The position numbers were made by a program, and so were the translations under genes. A DNA stretch of 64,000 nucleotides. It comes from Palsa-883 sp963826975. Its GTDB lineage: Bacteria; Pseudomonadota; Alphaproteobacteria; Acetobacterales; Acetobacteraceae. The notes beneath the pieces were generated by a model that saw only the letters and a program-made list of their open reading frames with translations, was not told the origin of the DNA and did no database searches. Positions 1 to 8,818 of the stretch are shown piece by piece. How positions within the stretch are numbered: position 1 is the stretch's first letter; each line of letters begins with the position of its first letter. The stretch spans positions 62,001-126,000 of the forward strand of contig CAWGZJ010000033.1 of NCBI GenBank assembly GCA_963826975.1, given 5' to 3'.

Positions 1-347
1 AGGTCCGCGAATCCCCAGATGTTGGCTACCCACACCATCGGCACGGCGACACGCCAGTCGCTCCGCAGAGCGAAGATGGATGCGAAGGCCAGCGCCGCTT
101 CTAAGAGATCACCGTTAGCAGCACTGGAAAGGAACTCTCTGGGCAGTTTCGGGTCGACCATACCCGTCACCAATAAGGTCATCCCCACATAGCGAGGCAC
201 ATGTACAAAGAGCAGAATAACTAGAGCAGAATTACGAGAAATTTTGGTCAGCACTGGCCAGACATACCACACCGCGACAATGCCGAAGACGAAGCCGCTC
301 GTAAGTAACTGTATCCAGAATATAGTGACACTATTCATTTCGGTCAT
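1..347 (-). CDS. Hypothetical integral membrane protein (3' end beyond window)
   Basis: The minus strand stays open from an ATG at 347 (alternatives at 356 and 338) to the left edge, giving about 115 residues. The translation is hydrophobic, starting MTEMNSVTIFWIQLL, with segments such as FVFGIVAVWYVWPVL and ALVILLFVHVPRYVG that look like membrane helices. The start lies within about 15 bases of the stop of the upstream SDR gene, so the two are probably co-transcribed. I do not recognise the family. The C-terminus is missing because the window ends. Confidence 0.6.
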   Translation of the reverse strand, partial: MTEMNSVTIFWIQLLTSGFVFGIVAVWYVWPVLTKISRNSALVILLFVHVPRYVGMTLLVTGMVDPKLPREFLSSAANGDLLEAALAFASIFALRSDWRVAVPMVWVANIWGFAD

Positions 348-360
348 CGCGCCCATCGGT

Positions 361-1104
361 CTACAGACCGCCGCTGGTGAGTATCATCGCGCCCGTGACC
401 CAGCCTGCATCTTCCGAGGCGAGAAAAGCCAAAACGGAAGCGATGTCGCTTGGCTGACCGATCCGTCCGAGAGGAGTCATGCCGACGATCCCCTGCAGCT
501 GTTCCACATTGCCCCCTACCTGACTCCGGAACATCTCGGTTTCGGCCGTTCCCGGCATCACGCAGTTCACGCGAATTCTCCTAGGACCCAGCTCTTTACT
601 GAGGACCTTTGTGATGCTCTCGACGGCTGCCTTGCTTCCGGCATACACGGCCATGGTCGGCGGTGTCATGCTCGTGATGCTTGAGCCGATGTTGATGACG
701 CTGCCGCCTTCTTTCAGGTGCTTAGCAGCCGCTTGAGTTGTTAGGAGAACCCCAAGAACATTGACCTTGAAGATCTTGTCAAACGGCTCCTCAGTGATCG
801 ATCCCAGCGGTGTAGACCCGGCCGTACCAGAGTTGTTCACAAGAATATCGAGCCGCCCGAAGTTCTTGATCGCAGCTTCGATGATCTCTTCGGCACCCGC
901 GATGGCGGAGACATCCGCGCCAACAGCGACCGCTTTGCCGCCGAGTTGGGTGATGGCCTCCACCACCGAAGCGGCGCCTTCTTTGTTCTTCACAAAGTTA
1001 ACGACGACTGCAGCGCCGTCCGCTGCCAAGGACTTGGCGATGCCCGCGCCGATTCCTTGCGACGGCCCTGTGACAACTGCGACTTTTCCGGCAAGCTTGC
1101 TCAT
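361..1104 (-). CDS. SDR-family NAD(P)-dependent oxidoreductase
   Basis: A classical short-chain dehydrogenase of about 247 residues, the usual family length. The N-terminal cofactor motif reads TGPSQGIG. The NNSG element (normally NNAG), the catalytic Ser in NIGSS and the catalytic pair in YAGSK follow in order. The start at MSKLAGKVAVV was chosen because it places the Rossmann strand at the right distance; an ATG nine codons upstream (1131) is also possible. The cytoplasmic substrate cannot be told from sequence. The small membrane-protein gene follows immediately. Confidence 0.88.
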   Translation of the reverse strand: MSKLAGKVAVVTGPSQGIGAGIAKSLAADGAAVVVNFVKNKEGAASVVEAITQLGGKAVAVGADVSAIAGAEEIIEAAIKNFGRLDILVNNSGTAGSTPLGSITEEPFDKIFKVNVLGVLLTTQAAAKHLKEGGSVINIGSSITSMTPPTMAVYAGSKAAVESITKVLSKELGPRRIRVNCVMPGTAETEMFRSQVGGNVEQLQGIVGMTPLGRIGQPSDIASVLAFLASEDAGWVTGAMILTSGGL

Positions 1105-1226
1105 ATTGGCTATTTCTTTTGTTCGCCGCATCGGCTCTCGATCCGCTGCGGGAAGTGATCCACAAAGGACCAGCTGCCGTGATGGTCATGCGCTGCCGCG
1201 CGGCAGCCCTAAAACATGATCGTCGG

Positions 1227-2093
1227 TCAGTGTTCGTCAGTGCATTTCTTTACCCAACCGGCAAATGTCAGCATCTGCGGATATTCTTGCCGCACCTCGG
1301 CAATGCTCGCTTTGAACCCCTTTTCGCGAATCCAGGTGAACATGTCCAAGAACTCCTTCGGCATCATCTTCTTGGCCAGAAAGGCGGGAATCGGCGCCAC
1401 CCAAGGCTTGCGCCCGGTGACGGTCTTGAAGGTCTTGATTATATCGCCGACGCTCAACTCGTCCCCGGCGAGCGGGATAACGCGTCCGGCGTAGCGCTCT
1501 GGATCTTCGAGCGCGCCCGCGGCAAACCAACCGATGTCGTAGGTGGCCACGAATTGGATGCGGTGTGAAAGTCCGAAATTCGCTCTGAACATTCCGAGGA
1601 ACATTCCGCGCTGCATCGCTGGGGCGCCAAACGCATCCATGAAACCGACCGGACGCAGAATCGTCGCCGAGAGTTTTAGATCACGGATGTGTTGCTCAAT
1701 CGCCCATTTGCTCTCGTAGTGGCCGAGGTCGCTTTTCCGCTCGACCCCCTCCGCCGATGAGTAGACGAGATGAGGGCTGCCCGATGCCTTTACCGCATCG
1801 GCAAACCGCTTCCCGTGTACCTCCTCCGCCGCGGTTCCACCCTTTTCCGTCCACTGCTGCACCGAATACGCAGCGGAGACGCCCGCCAACGCCGTCCTAA
1901 GCGAAGCCACGTCGTCGAAGTCACCCTTGATTAGCTCCACGCCACGCGCGGCCAGGCTCTTGGCCTTCGGCGATTCCAAGTCCCGCGTCAGAACCCTCAC
2001 GCGAACCTTTTTCGCCGCCAACAAATGAGTGACAGTCGCGCCGCCCTGACTGCCGGTTCCACCTGTAACAAGCACCACATTTTCATTCGACAT
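1227..2093 (-). CDS. NmrA-family NAD(P)-binding protein
   Basis: Atypical SDR of the NmrA/HSCARG type, about 288 residues. The N-terminal Rossmann motif is VTGGTGSQGG, followed by the family-typical RVLTRD and KGDFDD strings. There is no canonical YxxxK pair, as expected for NmrA-like sensors or reductases. The second of two in-frame ATGs (2093) is preferred, because the AGAAGG ribosome site sits one base from the first ATG but about ten from the second. It may act as a redox sensor or quinone reductase; the sequence does not decide. Confidence 0.82.
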   Translation of the reverse strand: MSNENVVLVTGGTGSQGGATVTHLLAAKKVRVRVLTRDLESPKAKSLAARGVELIKGDFDDVASLRTALAGVSAAYSVQQWTEKGGTAAEEVHGKRFADAVKASGSPHLVYSSAEGVERKSDLGHYESKWAIEQHIRDLKLSATILRPVGFMDAFGAPAMQRGMFLGMFRANFGLSHRIQFVATYDIGWFAAGALEDPERYAGRVIPLAGDELSVGDIIKTFKTVTGRKPWVAPIPAFLAKKMMPKEFLDMFTWIREKGFKASIAEVRQEYPQMLTFAGWVKKCTDEH

Positions 2094-2189
2094 AGATTTC
2101 ATACCTTCTTGCTTGCACTGAGGAAAGCGTGTCGGAACACCGCAAGAGATCGTCGATTAGAAGTCTGAAGACGGTGACCGGCCAGGGGC

Positions 2190-2498
2190 CTACCTGTACC
2201 AATCTCCACTAGTCGCCACGAGCGACATGCCCACCTGGTCTGGCTTTACGACAGGACCGCTCGCCAACAATTCCGATTGAAACTTCTTGAACGATGGAAG
2301 GCCGGTGATGACTGCAGACGGATCGTCCTGAGAGGTCACCAGGTGAAGAAAGGTTTGCCCGTCCTCTTCGAGAAATACCCGATAGGAAAGGCCAGGCGCC
2401 GAAGCCGCCGTCAGCGCTGCGATGAACTCATCAAGGTTTTGCCTGTTCTGCGCAACGTACTCCGGCTTCACCGTGTATCGATGGCGTGTGATTCTCAT
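2190..2498 (-). CDS. Small antibiotic-monooxygenase-like (dimeric alpha/beta barrel) protein
   Basis: A 102-residue protein starting MRITRHRYTVKPEYVAQN, preceded by AGGAC eight to nine bases upstream. The size and the pattern of a short strand, a long helix rich in charged residues (NRQNLDEFIAAL), a beta-rich middle (LSYRVFLEEDGQTFLHL) and a second helix ending near GPVV fit the ABM-like ferredoxin fold. An in-frame upstream extension to 2669 is low-complexity and overlaps the neighbouring pseudogene, so it was rejected. It lies among redox genes on the same strand. Function is not assignable. Confidence 0.6.
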   Translation of the reverse strand: MRITRHRYTVKPEYVAQNRQNLDEFIAALTAASAPGLSYRVFLEEDGQTFLHLVTSQDDPSAVITGLPSFKKFQSELLASGPVVKPDQVGMSLVATSGDWYR

Positions 2499-2571
2499 TT
2501 GGTTGTCCTCGCGATTTAGGCTTGGGGTGGCGAGCGAGGCACAGACGTGGACGTCCAGCGCCTCCGCCTCG

Positions 2572-3452
2572 TTAGTGGGAAGCCGCCTCGCTCCACAGCT
2601 TGGCGCTCTCCACGGCGAAGTCGTGGTAGGAGCGCGGGCTGCGGCCAAGTCGTTGGCGCAAACGCTCAAGTCCGGCGGTGGTCGATACGGGGCCGTCCTC
2701 TTGGAAATGCTTCGTCATGTACTTGAAGTCATAGGCCATCCAGTTGGGGACGAAGGCCCGCAAGGTCTGGATCCGTTGGTCGAGATCGGCGCCGACGTAT
2801 TTGATCGGGCGGCCAAGCACCTCGCTCCAGAGTTTCGCGCCGGTTTCTCCGGTCAGAACGTCCTCGGCGACCACCTCGTAGATTTCCGGACCGAGCGCTT
2901 CCTTGGCGGCCAGCGGCGCTGGATTTCGAGCACGGCCACCTCGGCGCTGTCACGAACATCGGTAAAGGAAACACCCTTTTGCCCGATCGGGAACGGGAAC
3001 ACGCCGTGGCCGAGAGCGTCCTTGACGCCCGGGCTTTGCATGTACGCGTTTGGGCGCAATATGGTCACCGGCATATTGTATTCGGTAATCATGCGCTCGG
3101 CAGCAAACTTTGACGCGAAGTGCGGAACGTCAGCGGTTTCCTCGACCCGAAACACTGACAAGTAAGCGATTGCTTTGATCTTCGCCTCGCGACAAAGATT
3201 GAGAGCGGAAATTGTGACGTTCAACTCATCCGGCACGACCGGACTTAGAAGAAATACCGCTTCGACGCCGTCGATTGCGGCCCGCAGCGCATCCACATCG
3301 GGCAGCTCAGCCTTGAATGGAGTGACACCCGGCGCAAACGTCGCCTTTTCCGGCGAGCGCGTGAGCGTTCGAACGTCCAATCCTACCGCAACAAGTTGCT
3401 CGACAACAACCGAGCCGACGTTGCCGGTGGCGCCCGTGACTAAAACGGTCAT
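2572..3452 (-). pseudogene. NmrA-like NAD(P)-binding protein, frameshifted
   Basis: The first part (from ATG 3452, after a GGAG site) reads MTVLVTGATGNVGS and continues as a normal NmrA-like protein to about residue 170 (DVRDSAEVAVLEIQ). The frame is then lost and the sequence becomes arginine-rich. The expected continuation, APLAAKEALGPEIYEVVAED and on to the natural stop, is found intact in another minus-strand frame. One indel near 2915-2935 would restore a single protein of about 293 residues. This could be a recent pseudogene or a base-call error. It is a paralogue of the intact gene at 1227-2093. Confidence 0.75.
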
Positions 3453-3497
3453 GTGTTTCTCCGATATTGATAGGAATTAGCCGGCTTGGCCGTGCGC

Positions 3498-4367
3498 CTA
3501 CTGGCGTGTTTCGATTACGAACTGTCTCAGTGCGGCGCCGATCTCGCCGGGCGAGTCCTCTTGCAGGAAGTGTCGGCCTTTCACGGTGACCTCGCGCTGG
3601 TTCTTCCAGGTCCGGCAGAACCGCTGGTTTGCGCTGCCCGCCGAGACAACCGCTCCGGGTTCGCCGGCGACGAACAGTTTCGGCATCTCACTTTGGCTGA
3701 GCCATGCCGCATATGCCCGGACAATCGAAGTTACGTCCTCGGGTTCGCCGTCGATGGAGGCCTGTCGCGGCCAAATCAACGTCGGCAGCCGTGCTTCGCG
3801 CTCGACGAAAGGAGCACGATAGGCGGCCATCTCCTCCTCGCTAAGGGACCGAATGATCGCCCCTGGCAGTACACTTTCGACGAAGAAGTTCTGGTCCAGA
3901 ACGAGGTGTTCACCTTCGCTCGATCGAAGCGCGCGAAAAATGTCTGCTGCTTCGCCGAAATTATCCCAACTGAACGGTTGGACAACTGCTTCCATGTAAG
4001 CAATCGCCGCGATTTGATCCGGGTGGCGGTAAGCGCGGTGAAACCCGAGCGCCGAGCCCCAGTCATGGACGACCAGGATTGCCTTGCTCAAGTTCATGGC
4101 GTCGAACCAGGCGTCGAGGTAGCGGGCATGATCGACGAAGCGGTAGGAGTAGGTTGGCGACTTGCCCGATTGCCCCATGCCGACCAAGTCTGGAGCAAGA
4201 CACCGTCCAATGTCGCTGACGTGCGGAATGACGTTCCGCCAAAGGTACGAGGACGTCGGATTGCCGTGCAGGAAAACGATGGGATCGCCTTCGCCTGCGT
4301 CTACATAGCTCATCTCGGTGTCGAGGACGGCTACACGCTTTCTTGGATGTGGATCGGAGGCTGTCAT
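3498..4367 (-). CDS. Haloalkane dehalogenase (HLD-II, LinB/DhaA type)
   Basis: An alpha/beta hydrolase of 289 residues, the exact family length. It hydrolyses carbon-halogen bonds of haloalkanes to the alcohol, halide and a proton. Visible active-site residues: Asn36 in HGNPT and Trp103 for halide binding, nucleophile Asp102 in VVHDWG, catalytic acid Glu126 in AYMEAV, and the general base His266 in GRHFLQEDSP. The acid after strand 6 is the hallmark of subfamily II, and the surrounding segments (NFFVESVLPG, SEEEMAAYR, PTLIWPRQ) closely follow LinB. A second, different haloalkane dehalogenase occurs at 31127. Confidence 0.9.
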   Translation of the reverse strand: MTASDPHPRKRVAVLDTEMSYVDAGEGDPIVFLHGNPTSSYLWRNVIPHVSDIGRCLAPDLVGMGQSGKSPTYSYRFVDHARYLDAWFDAMNLSKAILVVHDWGSALGFHRAYRHPDQIAAIAYMEAVVQPFSWDNFGEAADIFRALRSSEGEHLVLDQNFFVESVLPGAIIRSLSEEEMAAYRAPFVEREARLPTLIWPRQASIDGEPEDVTSIVRAYAAWLSQSEMPKLFVAGEPGAVVSAGSANQRFCRTWKNQREVTVKGRHFLQEDSPGEIGAALRQFVIETRQ

Positions 4368-4437
4368 GTTTGAGTCCTGTCAAGAAGTTTCGGCGATCTT
4401 CAAAGAAAGCGCGCGGCCGCCACGGCTGCCCGGGAAA

Positions 4438-4836
4438 TCAGGAGCAGGCGTCCGAAAGCGACGTCACGGATGCGAGGTACATGTTGACAAGATTTCCGTC
4501 TGGATCGCGAAAGACGATAGCGCGGGCGCCCCAAGGCATGACCTTGGGTGGCATCACCCAATCGCTCACGCTTTCCTGCAACCGTTCATATTCAGCATCG
4601 ACGTTGTCGACTTCGAAATCGAGGATCACGGAACGATTGGCCCCCGATTCGACGACGTCTTCGCCGTATGCTCGGGTCGACGCCAGCTCCACGATGGCTA
4701 ATCCTCTGCAAGCCTCATTTTGGAATTGGACGAAGCTACTGTTAAGGACCTCGGCCTTCGATTGGCTGACGGTTTCGTAGAATCGCGTTAGCTTCGCCAC
4801 ATCGGTGGTGACCAGTCGAGTTTGCTTGAGAGTCAT
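4438..4836 (-). CDS. VOC (glyoxalase/bleomycin-resistance) family protein
   Basis: A 132-residue vicinal-oxygen-chelate fold protein: the opening segment (RLVTTDVAKLTRFYETV) and the closing segment FRDPDGNLVNMYLAS are both diagnostic. GGAGA lies eight bases before the ATG. The gene is divergent from the TetR gene starting at 4881 with only 44 bases between them, so the TetR protein is its likely regulator. The ligand, whether metal-dependent enzyme or drug-binding protein, cannot be deduced. Confidence 0.82.
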   Translation of the reverse strand: MTLKQTRLVTTDVAKLTRFYETVSQSKAEVLNSSFVQFQNEACRGLAIVELASTRAYGEDVVESGANRSVILDFEVDNVDAEYERLQESVSDWVMPPKVMPWGARAIVFRDPDGNLVNMYLASVTSLSDACS

Positions 4837-4880
4837 GGTAACGTCTCCAGAAATGTCGTACTGCGTGTTGAAGATACGAT

Positions 4881-5528
4881 ATGGTAGCTACTTCATGGGA
4901 GTCAAGAGACGTGTCGACAAAGTCGGGCAGCGTGGGGGCGCCAGCCAAAGGATCGGAGCCGCTACGGCGTTCCAAAGAAGCCGTGAAGGCTGCGAGCTTG
5001 GCCGCTGCCTATGAGCTGCTGACCGAGGCTGGTCTCAGCGGCGTCAGTTTCGACGAAGTGTCGCGCCGTTCGGGCGTCGCCAAGACCACGATCTATCGAT
5101 ATTGGCCGACACGCTCAGCCCTACTGTTCGATGCCGTCATGCAATTCGCCCCTCGGCTTCAGACGCCCAACACCGGCAGTCTTCGGAGCGACCTGACCGC
5201 ATTGGCGCTGGGCTTGGCTCAACGCTTGCAGACAGGCCGGTGGGCGTCCGCGATGCCCTCGATCATTGACGCCGCCGAGCGCGACACGGAGGTCGCTGAG
5301 TTTCAGTCGCGCACTCATGCTGGTATGATGTCGGGGTTTGGCGCGATTGCGGCGCGGGCGCAAGCGCGCGGCGAGCTGGGCCCGAATTTCGATGTCGCCG
5401 ACCTCACGGCGGCGATCGCCGGGCCGCTCTTTTATCGCCGGTGGTTTTCGCGGCAAGAGCTTGATGACGCTTTTGTTCGTGGCGTCGTCGAAAGAGCCCT
5501 TGGCTGGGATTCCAGTGGCCGCGGCTAG
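4881..5528 (+). CDS. TetR/AcrR-family transcriptional regulator
   Basis: 215 residues with an N-terminal helix-turn-helix at about 35-80. SFDEVSRRSGVAKTTIYRYWPTR shows the standard KTTIYRYW recognition helix, and the C-terminal half is a variable ligand domain. It is divergent from the VOC gene. The shared promoter carries an 11-base string TACGATATGGT next to the palindrome GTAGCTAC. The same two elements recur in swapped order at about 5620-5636, just past the gene, and may be operators. The ATG lies inside the first element, so the true start may be a few codons downstream. Confidence 0.85.
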   Translation: MVATSWESRDVSTKSGSVGAPAKGSEPLRRSKEAVKAASLAAAYELLTEAGLSGVSFDEVSRRSGVAKTTIYRYWPTRSALLFDAVMQFAPRLQTPNTGSLRSDLTALALGLAQRLQTGRWASAMPSIIDAAERDTEVAEFQSRTHAGMMSGFGAIAARAQARGELGPNFDVADLTAAIAGPLFYRRWFSRQELDDAFVRGVVERALGWDSSGRG

Positions 5529-5813
5529 ATCCAGCTTGAACCTTGGCTTGTGGTTGGCCGCAAGACCAGTCCTAGAGGGGCGTGCCGAGGGCATCCCGCG
5601 GCGACCTTATAGACTCCCTTAACGTAGCTACGATATGGTTTCTTTTTTGCCGTGCCGAGTCCCTTGGAGATACCGCCGGGGAGCGGTTGGTGGCGGTCCA
5701 GACGCAAAGGGACCACGCGTTCCCCACGGACTTTCCAAGGGACGGCTGACGTGGCGGTCGGAGTCATATGCCGATGCTGGACCCGAAGGACCGAGTTGTC
5801 AGCGTACGAATAA

Positions 5814-6008
5814 AGAGCGCGCCAGCGCTTTGCCGACTTAAAGGCGACTCGCGACCAGGCGCGCAGCGATGCGGATCGGGCGTTCGGACATATCAAGCGC
5901 ATCGGCCCGGCGATCCCGCTGGAGAACCCGCGCCAGCTCGCAGATGTCGGCCGCTGCAAGCTGCGCAACGACGACGGCACATTCGCGCGTCGCACAGGAC
6001 GGGTCTAG
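5814..6008 (+). pseudogene. Serine recombinase C-terminal fragment
   Basis: Between two stops (5811 and 6006) the plus strand reads RARQRFADLKATRDQ and continues through FGHIKRIGPAIPLENP to LRNDDGTFARR. This is the familiar C-terminal coiled segment of large serine recombinases on plasmids and integrative elements. No catalytic domain precedes it and the C-terminal tail is cut off, so it is a remnant. The opposite-strand frame over the same DNA is treated as a shadow. Confidence 0.5.
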
Positions 6009-6164
6009 GCGATAGCGCTCCGGCAACAATGCAGAGAAACCCGGGTAAGAGCCATAAGGCGTCTGCACCATCTATGACGCGCTATGCCGAAAATCCCCAG
6101 CTATTACTGCGTGATTATAAGATTCGTCCTCAGTCGCTCTCTCTAAAGTTGGGATGAGGGCGCG

Positions 6165-6438
6165 GTGACTGTTGAACTTCAGAACATGAAGTGGGCAATC
6201 GCTGTGTCGCAATTTCGAAGTTTGCGGCAAGCCGCCGAGAAATTGAATATGCGGCAATCAACGCTGAGCCGACGGATGCGAGATCTTGAGCAGGAGGTCG
6301 GCGCCACTCTATTCGAACGCACGAACGGCGGCGCCCGGCTTACCCCGGCTGGCCAAGAATTCCTTGAGGCAGCCCGACGGATCATCGAAGAAACCGAGCT
6401 CATGGTCTCCCGCCTGAAAACCCGGTCGAGAGGTGAGA
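6165..6438 (+). pseudogene. LysR-family regulator, N-terminal fragment
   Basis: The first 90 residues form a normal LysR DNA-binding domain: FRSLRQAAEKLNMRQSTLSR is the helix-turn-helix, and LFERTNGGARLTPAG and FLEAARRIIEE follow it. Identity stops at GESGR, where LysR proteins would begin the effector domain. From there the same frame runs into antisense of a helicase fragment and is meaningless. The gene was truncated by a rearrangement at about 6438. Confidence 0.75.
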
Positions 6439-6706
6439 GCGGGCGCCCACCCTTGCGCACCACGCGGCGCGAGCGTCCGGTCACTTCGGCGACGAGGTCT
6501 GTGCCGAAGCGCTGGACGATCTGGTCGAGCGCGCCGGGAACGGGCGGCAGCGAAGCCAGCCGCTCGATCAGCTCATTGCGACGGGCGACGGCCTCGCGGC
6601 TCTCGACCGGCTGGCCGTCTCGGAAGACGGGCCGTGACGAGAGGTTGTCCCGTCGCCACGGTATCGATGCGAGGCGTAGTGCCAAGTACAAGTTGGGAGC
6701 GTCCAT
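6430..6706 (-). pseudogene. Truncated reading frame joining a SigF-promoted start to a strawberry-notch helicase fragment
   Basis: The minus-strand frame starts at ATG 6706 (MDAPNLYLALRLASI) with AGGACG upstream and a consensus SigF promoter 40 to 65 bases away. After about 15 codons it reads RRDNLSSRPVFRDGQPVESR, ASLPPVPGALDQIVQRFGTD and AEVTGRSRRVVRKG. These are typical internal segments of strawberry-notch-like SNF2/DEAD helicases found on plasmids and integrative elements. The piece ends where the LysR fragment starts on the other strand. I read it as a chimera of two unrelated broken genes. Confidence 0.5.
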
Positions 6707-7376
6707 TTATGCGTCCTGCGAAATTCTTCCTGACAGCTCAAATATTCGTCCCGATGAGTTGAACGGTTACAGGTTCTGGCGCACTTTTCGTACTGCTCGA
6801 GCATGTACAAAAATCTAGCCAAAAGCAGATTGGCGATCGAAATCTATGAAGCTGTGTCGTGATGATTCCAAGTTCGTGCGAGAAGGAAAGTGGGCTAAGA
6901 ATTGATCCTCGCGAATCTGAAGAAGCTAACGCATGGAAACTATTTGTTGACATCGTCAAGCTGCTTTCCGGATGTCCAGGAACCCGTCGATTGCTTCGAT
7001 CCAAGCTGGTACATCGAGCTGGCCCAGGCTGATCCTAAGCCGGTCGTCGGGTATAGTGCCCAGAGGCGAACGCGAAGGCCTCCGCCCCCTCGGCGCCGCG
7101 AAGGCTAAAGCCTTTCGACAAGGCGTTAATCGATATGATCTGACGTTCGAAGAATGGTGGGGGCGGTTACAGCTGACGTAAAAAATTGCCGCGGTCGCAT
7201 CCTACTTCTGGCGATAGGCCCATCGTGCCACGTTCACTGCAATCGCGCACGCCTCGCAAGGCCAACACGACGCCGACGCCCAGCCCCCCGATTGCCGCCA
7301 ACCGACGAACTGTCTGCGTCGAACGGAGCGACTGTTGATCGCCTCCTTGAGAAAGTGAGCGGAGTGCCGAGACGCT
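6707..7376. other. Gene-poor region with degenerate sequence
   Basis: About 670 bases with no supportable gene. It has lower GC than the flanks, several short frames with no family resemblance, and two minus-strand SigF-like motifs. One at 6745-6770 is an exact GTAACC-N16-CGAA; the other at 7146-7170 has a 15-base spacer. It continues the remnant zone that starts at about 5.6 kb. Confidence 0.5.
6745..6770 (-). promoter_or_regulatory. SigF-type (ECF) promoter, orphan
   Basis: Reading leftward, GTAACC (6770-6765) is followed by exactly 16 bases and CGAA (6748-6745), the consensus of the SigF-type ECF factors. The next start codon is ATG 6706, about 30 bases beyond the expected transcription start and with an AGGACG ribosome site, but that gene is truncated. 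Confidence 0.6.
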
Positions 7377-8102
7377 TCAGGAACTTCGCTTGGCCACCAG
7401 CGCGGGATCCGGCCGGAAGGCAGCAGGAAAGACCTTTTGCAAGGCCGCGATCTTCGGCTGATCGAACCTTGCGATATACGGGCTGTCGGGGTGCAGGGTC
7501 AGGTAGTTCTGGTGATAGGCCTCGGCCGGATAGAACCCTGTATCCTCATCGACTTTCGTGACGATCGCCTTCGGAAACATCTTCGGCTGGTCGAGTTGGG
7601 CAATATACGCCTTGGCGATCCGCGCCTGCTCGGGATTCGCGACGAAGATCTCCGACCGGTACTGTGTCCCCTGGTCCGGATACTGCTGGTTAAGTTGCGT
7701 CGGGTCCGTCGTGACCGAGAAGAATATCTGCAGCAAATGGCCATAGGAGATGACGTGCGGGTCATAGGTGATCCGCACTGATTCAGCATGCCCGGTGGCG
7801 CCGCTGCTCACCACCTCGTAATGCGCCGTACTGGCGGCGCCGCCGTCGTAGCCGGAAACGGCATTGACTACGCCGCGGACATGCTGGAACACGCCCTGGA
7901 CACCCCAGAAGCACCCGCCGGCGACGGTGAGCGTCTCCATGCCTGTCCCCTGCGGCGTCTCGTCCACCAGCGGGGCGGGCAGCATTCGGTCGAGATCGGC
8001 GCCCTGGGCGACAATGCCGCCGGGGGGACCCAGCAAGTAGACCCCGACAAGAGCCGCCGCCGAAACGGCCGACACGCGCAACAAAGTCCTGGCATTCCAC
8101 AT
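7377..8102 (-). CDS. msrA: Exported peptide-methionine (S)-S-oxide reductase MsrA
   Basis: Reduces the S-epimer of methionine sulfoxide. The catalytic motif GCFWG carries the nucleophile Cys64. Family segments GVVNAVSGYDGG, GHAESVRITYDP and DEDTGFYPAEAYHQNY are all present. An N-terminal hydrophobic stretch (LLRVSAVSAAALVGVYLLG) predicts export, so the enzyme should act in the periplasm or at the membrane. The ATG at 8102 follows GGAG; a TTG 15 bases upstream is less likely. It directly follows msrB (stop at 8121), so one transcript from the SigF-type promoter at 8646-8671 should carry both. Confidence 0.93.
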   Translation of the reverse strand: MWNARTLLRVSAVSAAALVGVYLLGPPGGIVAQGADLDRMLPAPLVDETPQGTGMETLTVAGGCFWGVQGVFQHVRGVVNAVSGYDGGAASTAHYEVVSSGATGHAESVRITYDPHVISYGHLLQIFFSVTTDPTQLNQQYPDQGTQYRSEIFVANPEQARIAKAYIAQLDQPKMFPKAIVTKVDEDTGFYPAEAYHQNYLTLHPDSPYIARFDQPKIAALQKVFPAAFRPDPALVAKRSS

Positions 8103-8120
8103 CGCATCTCGCTCCAATTT

Positions 8121-8618
8121 TCAGGCTGTTTTGAAGGTCATCGCCACGCCGTTCATGCAATAGCGAAGACCGGTGGGCGGCGGGCCATCGCGGAACACAT
8201 GACCAAGATGTCCACCGCAACGGACGCAGTGAATCTCGGTACGGGCCATCCCGAAGCTTGTATCATCCCTCTCCGCGACCGCATGCGCCAGCGGCTGCCA
8301 GAAGCTCGGCCAACCGGTGTGGCTGTCGTACTTCGTTGCCGATGAAAAGACCGGCAGGTCGCATCCGGCACAGGCATAGGTGCCGGCCCGTGTCTCGAAG
8401 TCGAGCTTGCTGGAGAACGGGGTCTCCGTCCCTTCCCGCCGCAGCACGTTGTAGGCTGCGGGGCTGAGCAGGGAACGCCAGTCGGCGTCGGAGTGCATCA
8501 CCGGAAAGACGTCGGACTGAGCCGCCTTCGCAGCTCGATGCCGAGGCCACAGGCCCAATAGTCCAGCACCGGCAAGGACTGTCATCCCGAGTAATTCGCG
8601 TCGCTTGGTCATCATCAC
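8121..8618 (-). CDS. msrB: Exported peptide-methionine (R)-S-oxide reductase MsrB
   Basis: 165 residues. It reduces the R-epimer of methionine sulfoxide. Zinc cysteines are at 83 and 86 (CAGC) and at 131 and 134 (CVRC), and the catalytic Cys154 is in RYCMNG. The N-terminus TKRRELLGMTVLAGAGLLG is a twin-arginine-like signal, so a periplasmic enzyme is expected. AGAGGTG precedes the ATG. It is the first gene of the msrB-msrA operon, with an exact SigF-type promoter 28 to 53 bases upstream. Exported MsrA plus MsrB would repair both epimers in envelope proteins. Confidence 0.93.
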   Translation of the reverse strand: MMMTKRRELLGMTVLAGAGLLGLWPRHRAAKAAQSDVFPVMHSDADWRSLLSPAAYNVLRREGTETPFSSKLDFETRAGTYACAGCDLPVFSSATKYDSHTGWPSFWQPLAHAVAERDDTSFGMARTEIHCVRCGGHLGHVFRDGPPPTGLRYCMNGVAMTFKTA

Positions 8619-8645
8619 ACCTCTGAAGATGCCTCGATGAGCTTC

Positions 8646-8671
8646 TTCGGAGGAAAGCGCGACGGGGTTAC
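8646..8671 (-). promoter_or_regulatory. SigF-type promoter of msrB-msrA
   Basis: Minus-strand GTAACC (8671-8666), a 16-base spacer and CGAA (8649-8646) match the SigF-type ECF consensus exactly. It sits 28 bases upstream of the msrB start codon, so the leader would be short. Confidence 0.85.
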
Positions 8672-8818
8672 AGCGTTCGCGGTTTTCGATACAGCGTCGG
8701 GGCGCGCTATCTCGAAGATGGCGGATCAGGCTCGGTTCGATAGCCCGGACGGAGGCGGATTGGCATCATCCTCTGCCAGCCGGCTGTCCCAATGGGCGTC
8801 CGTAACCTGTCGCGTATG

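Noticed and set aside
5838..6071. Minus-strand frame starting MVQTPYGSYPGFS as a gene
   Set aside because: The plus strand over the same bases matches the C-terminus of serine recombinases better, and the minus frame lacks a start context.
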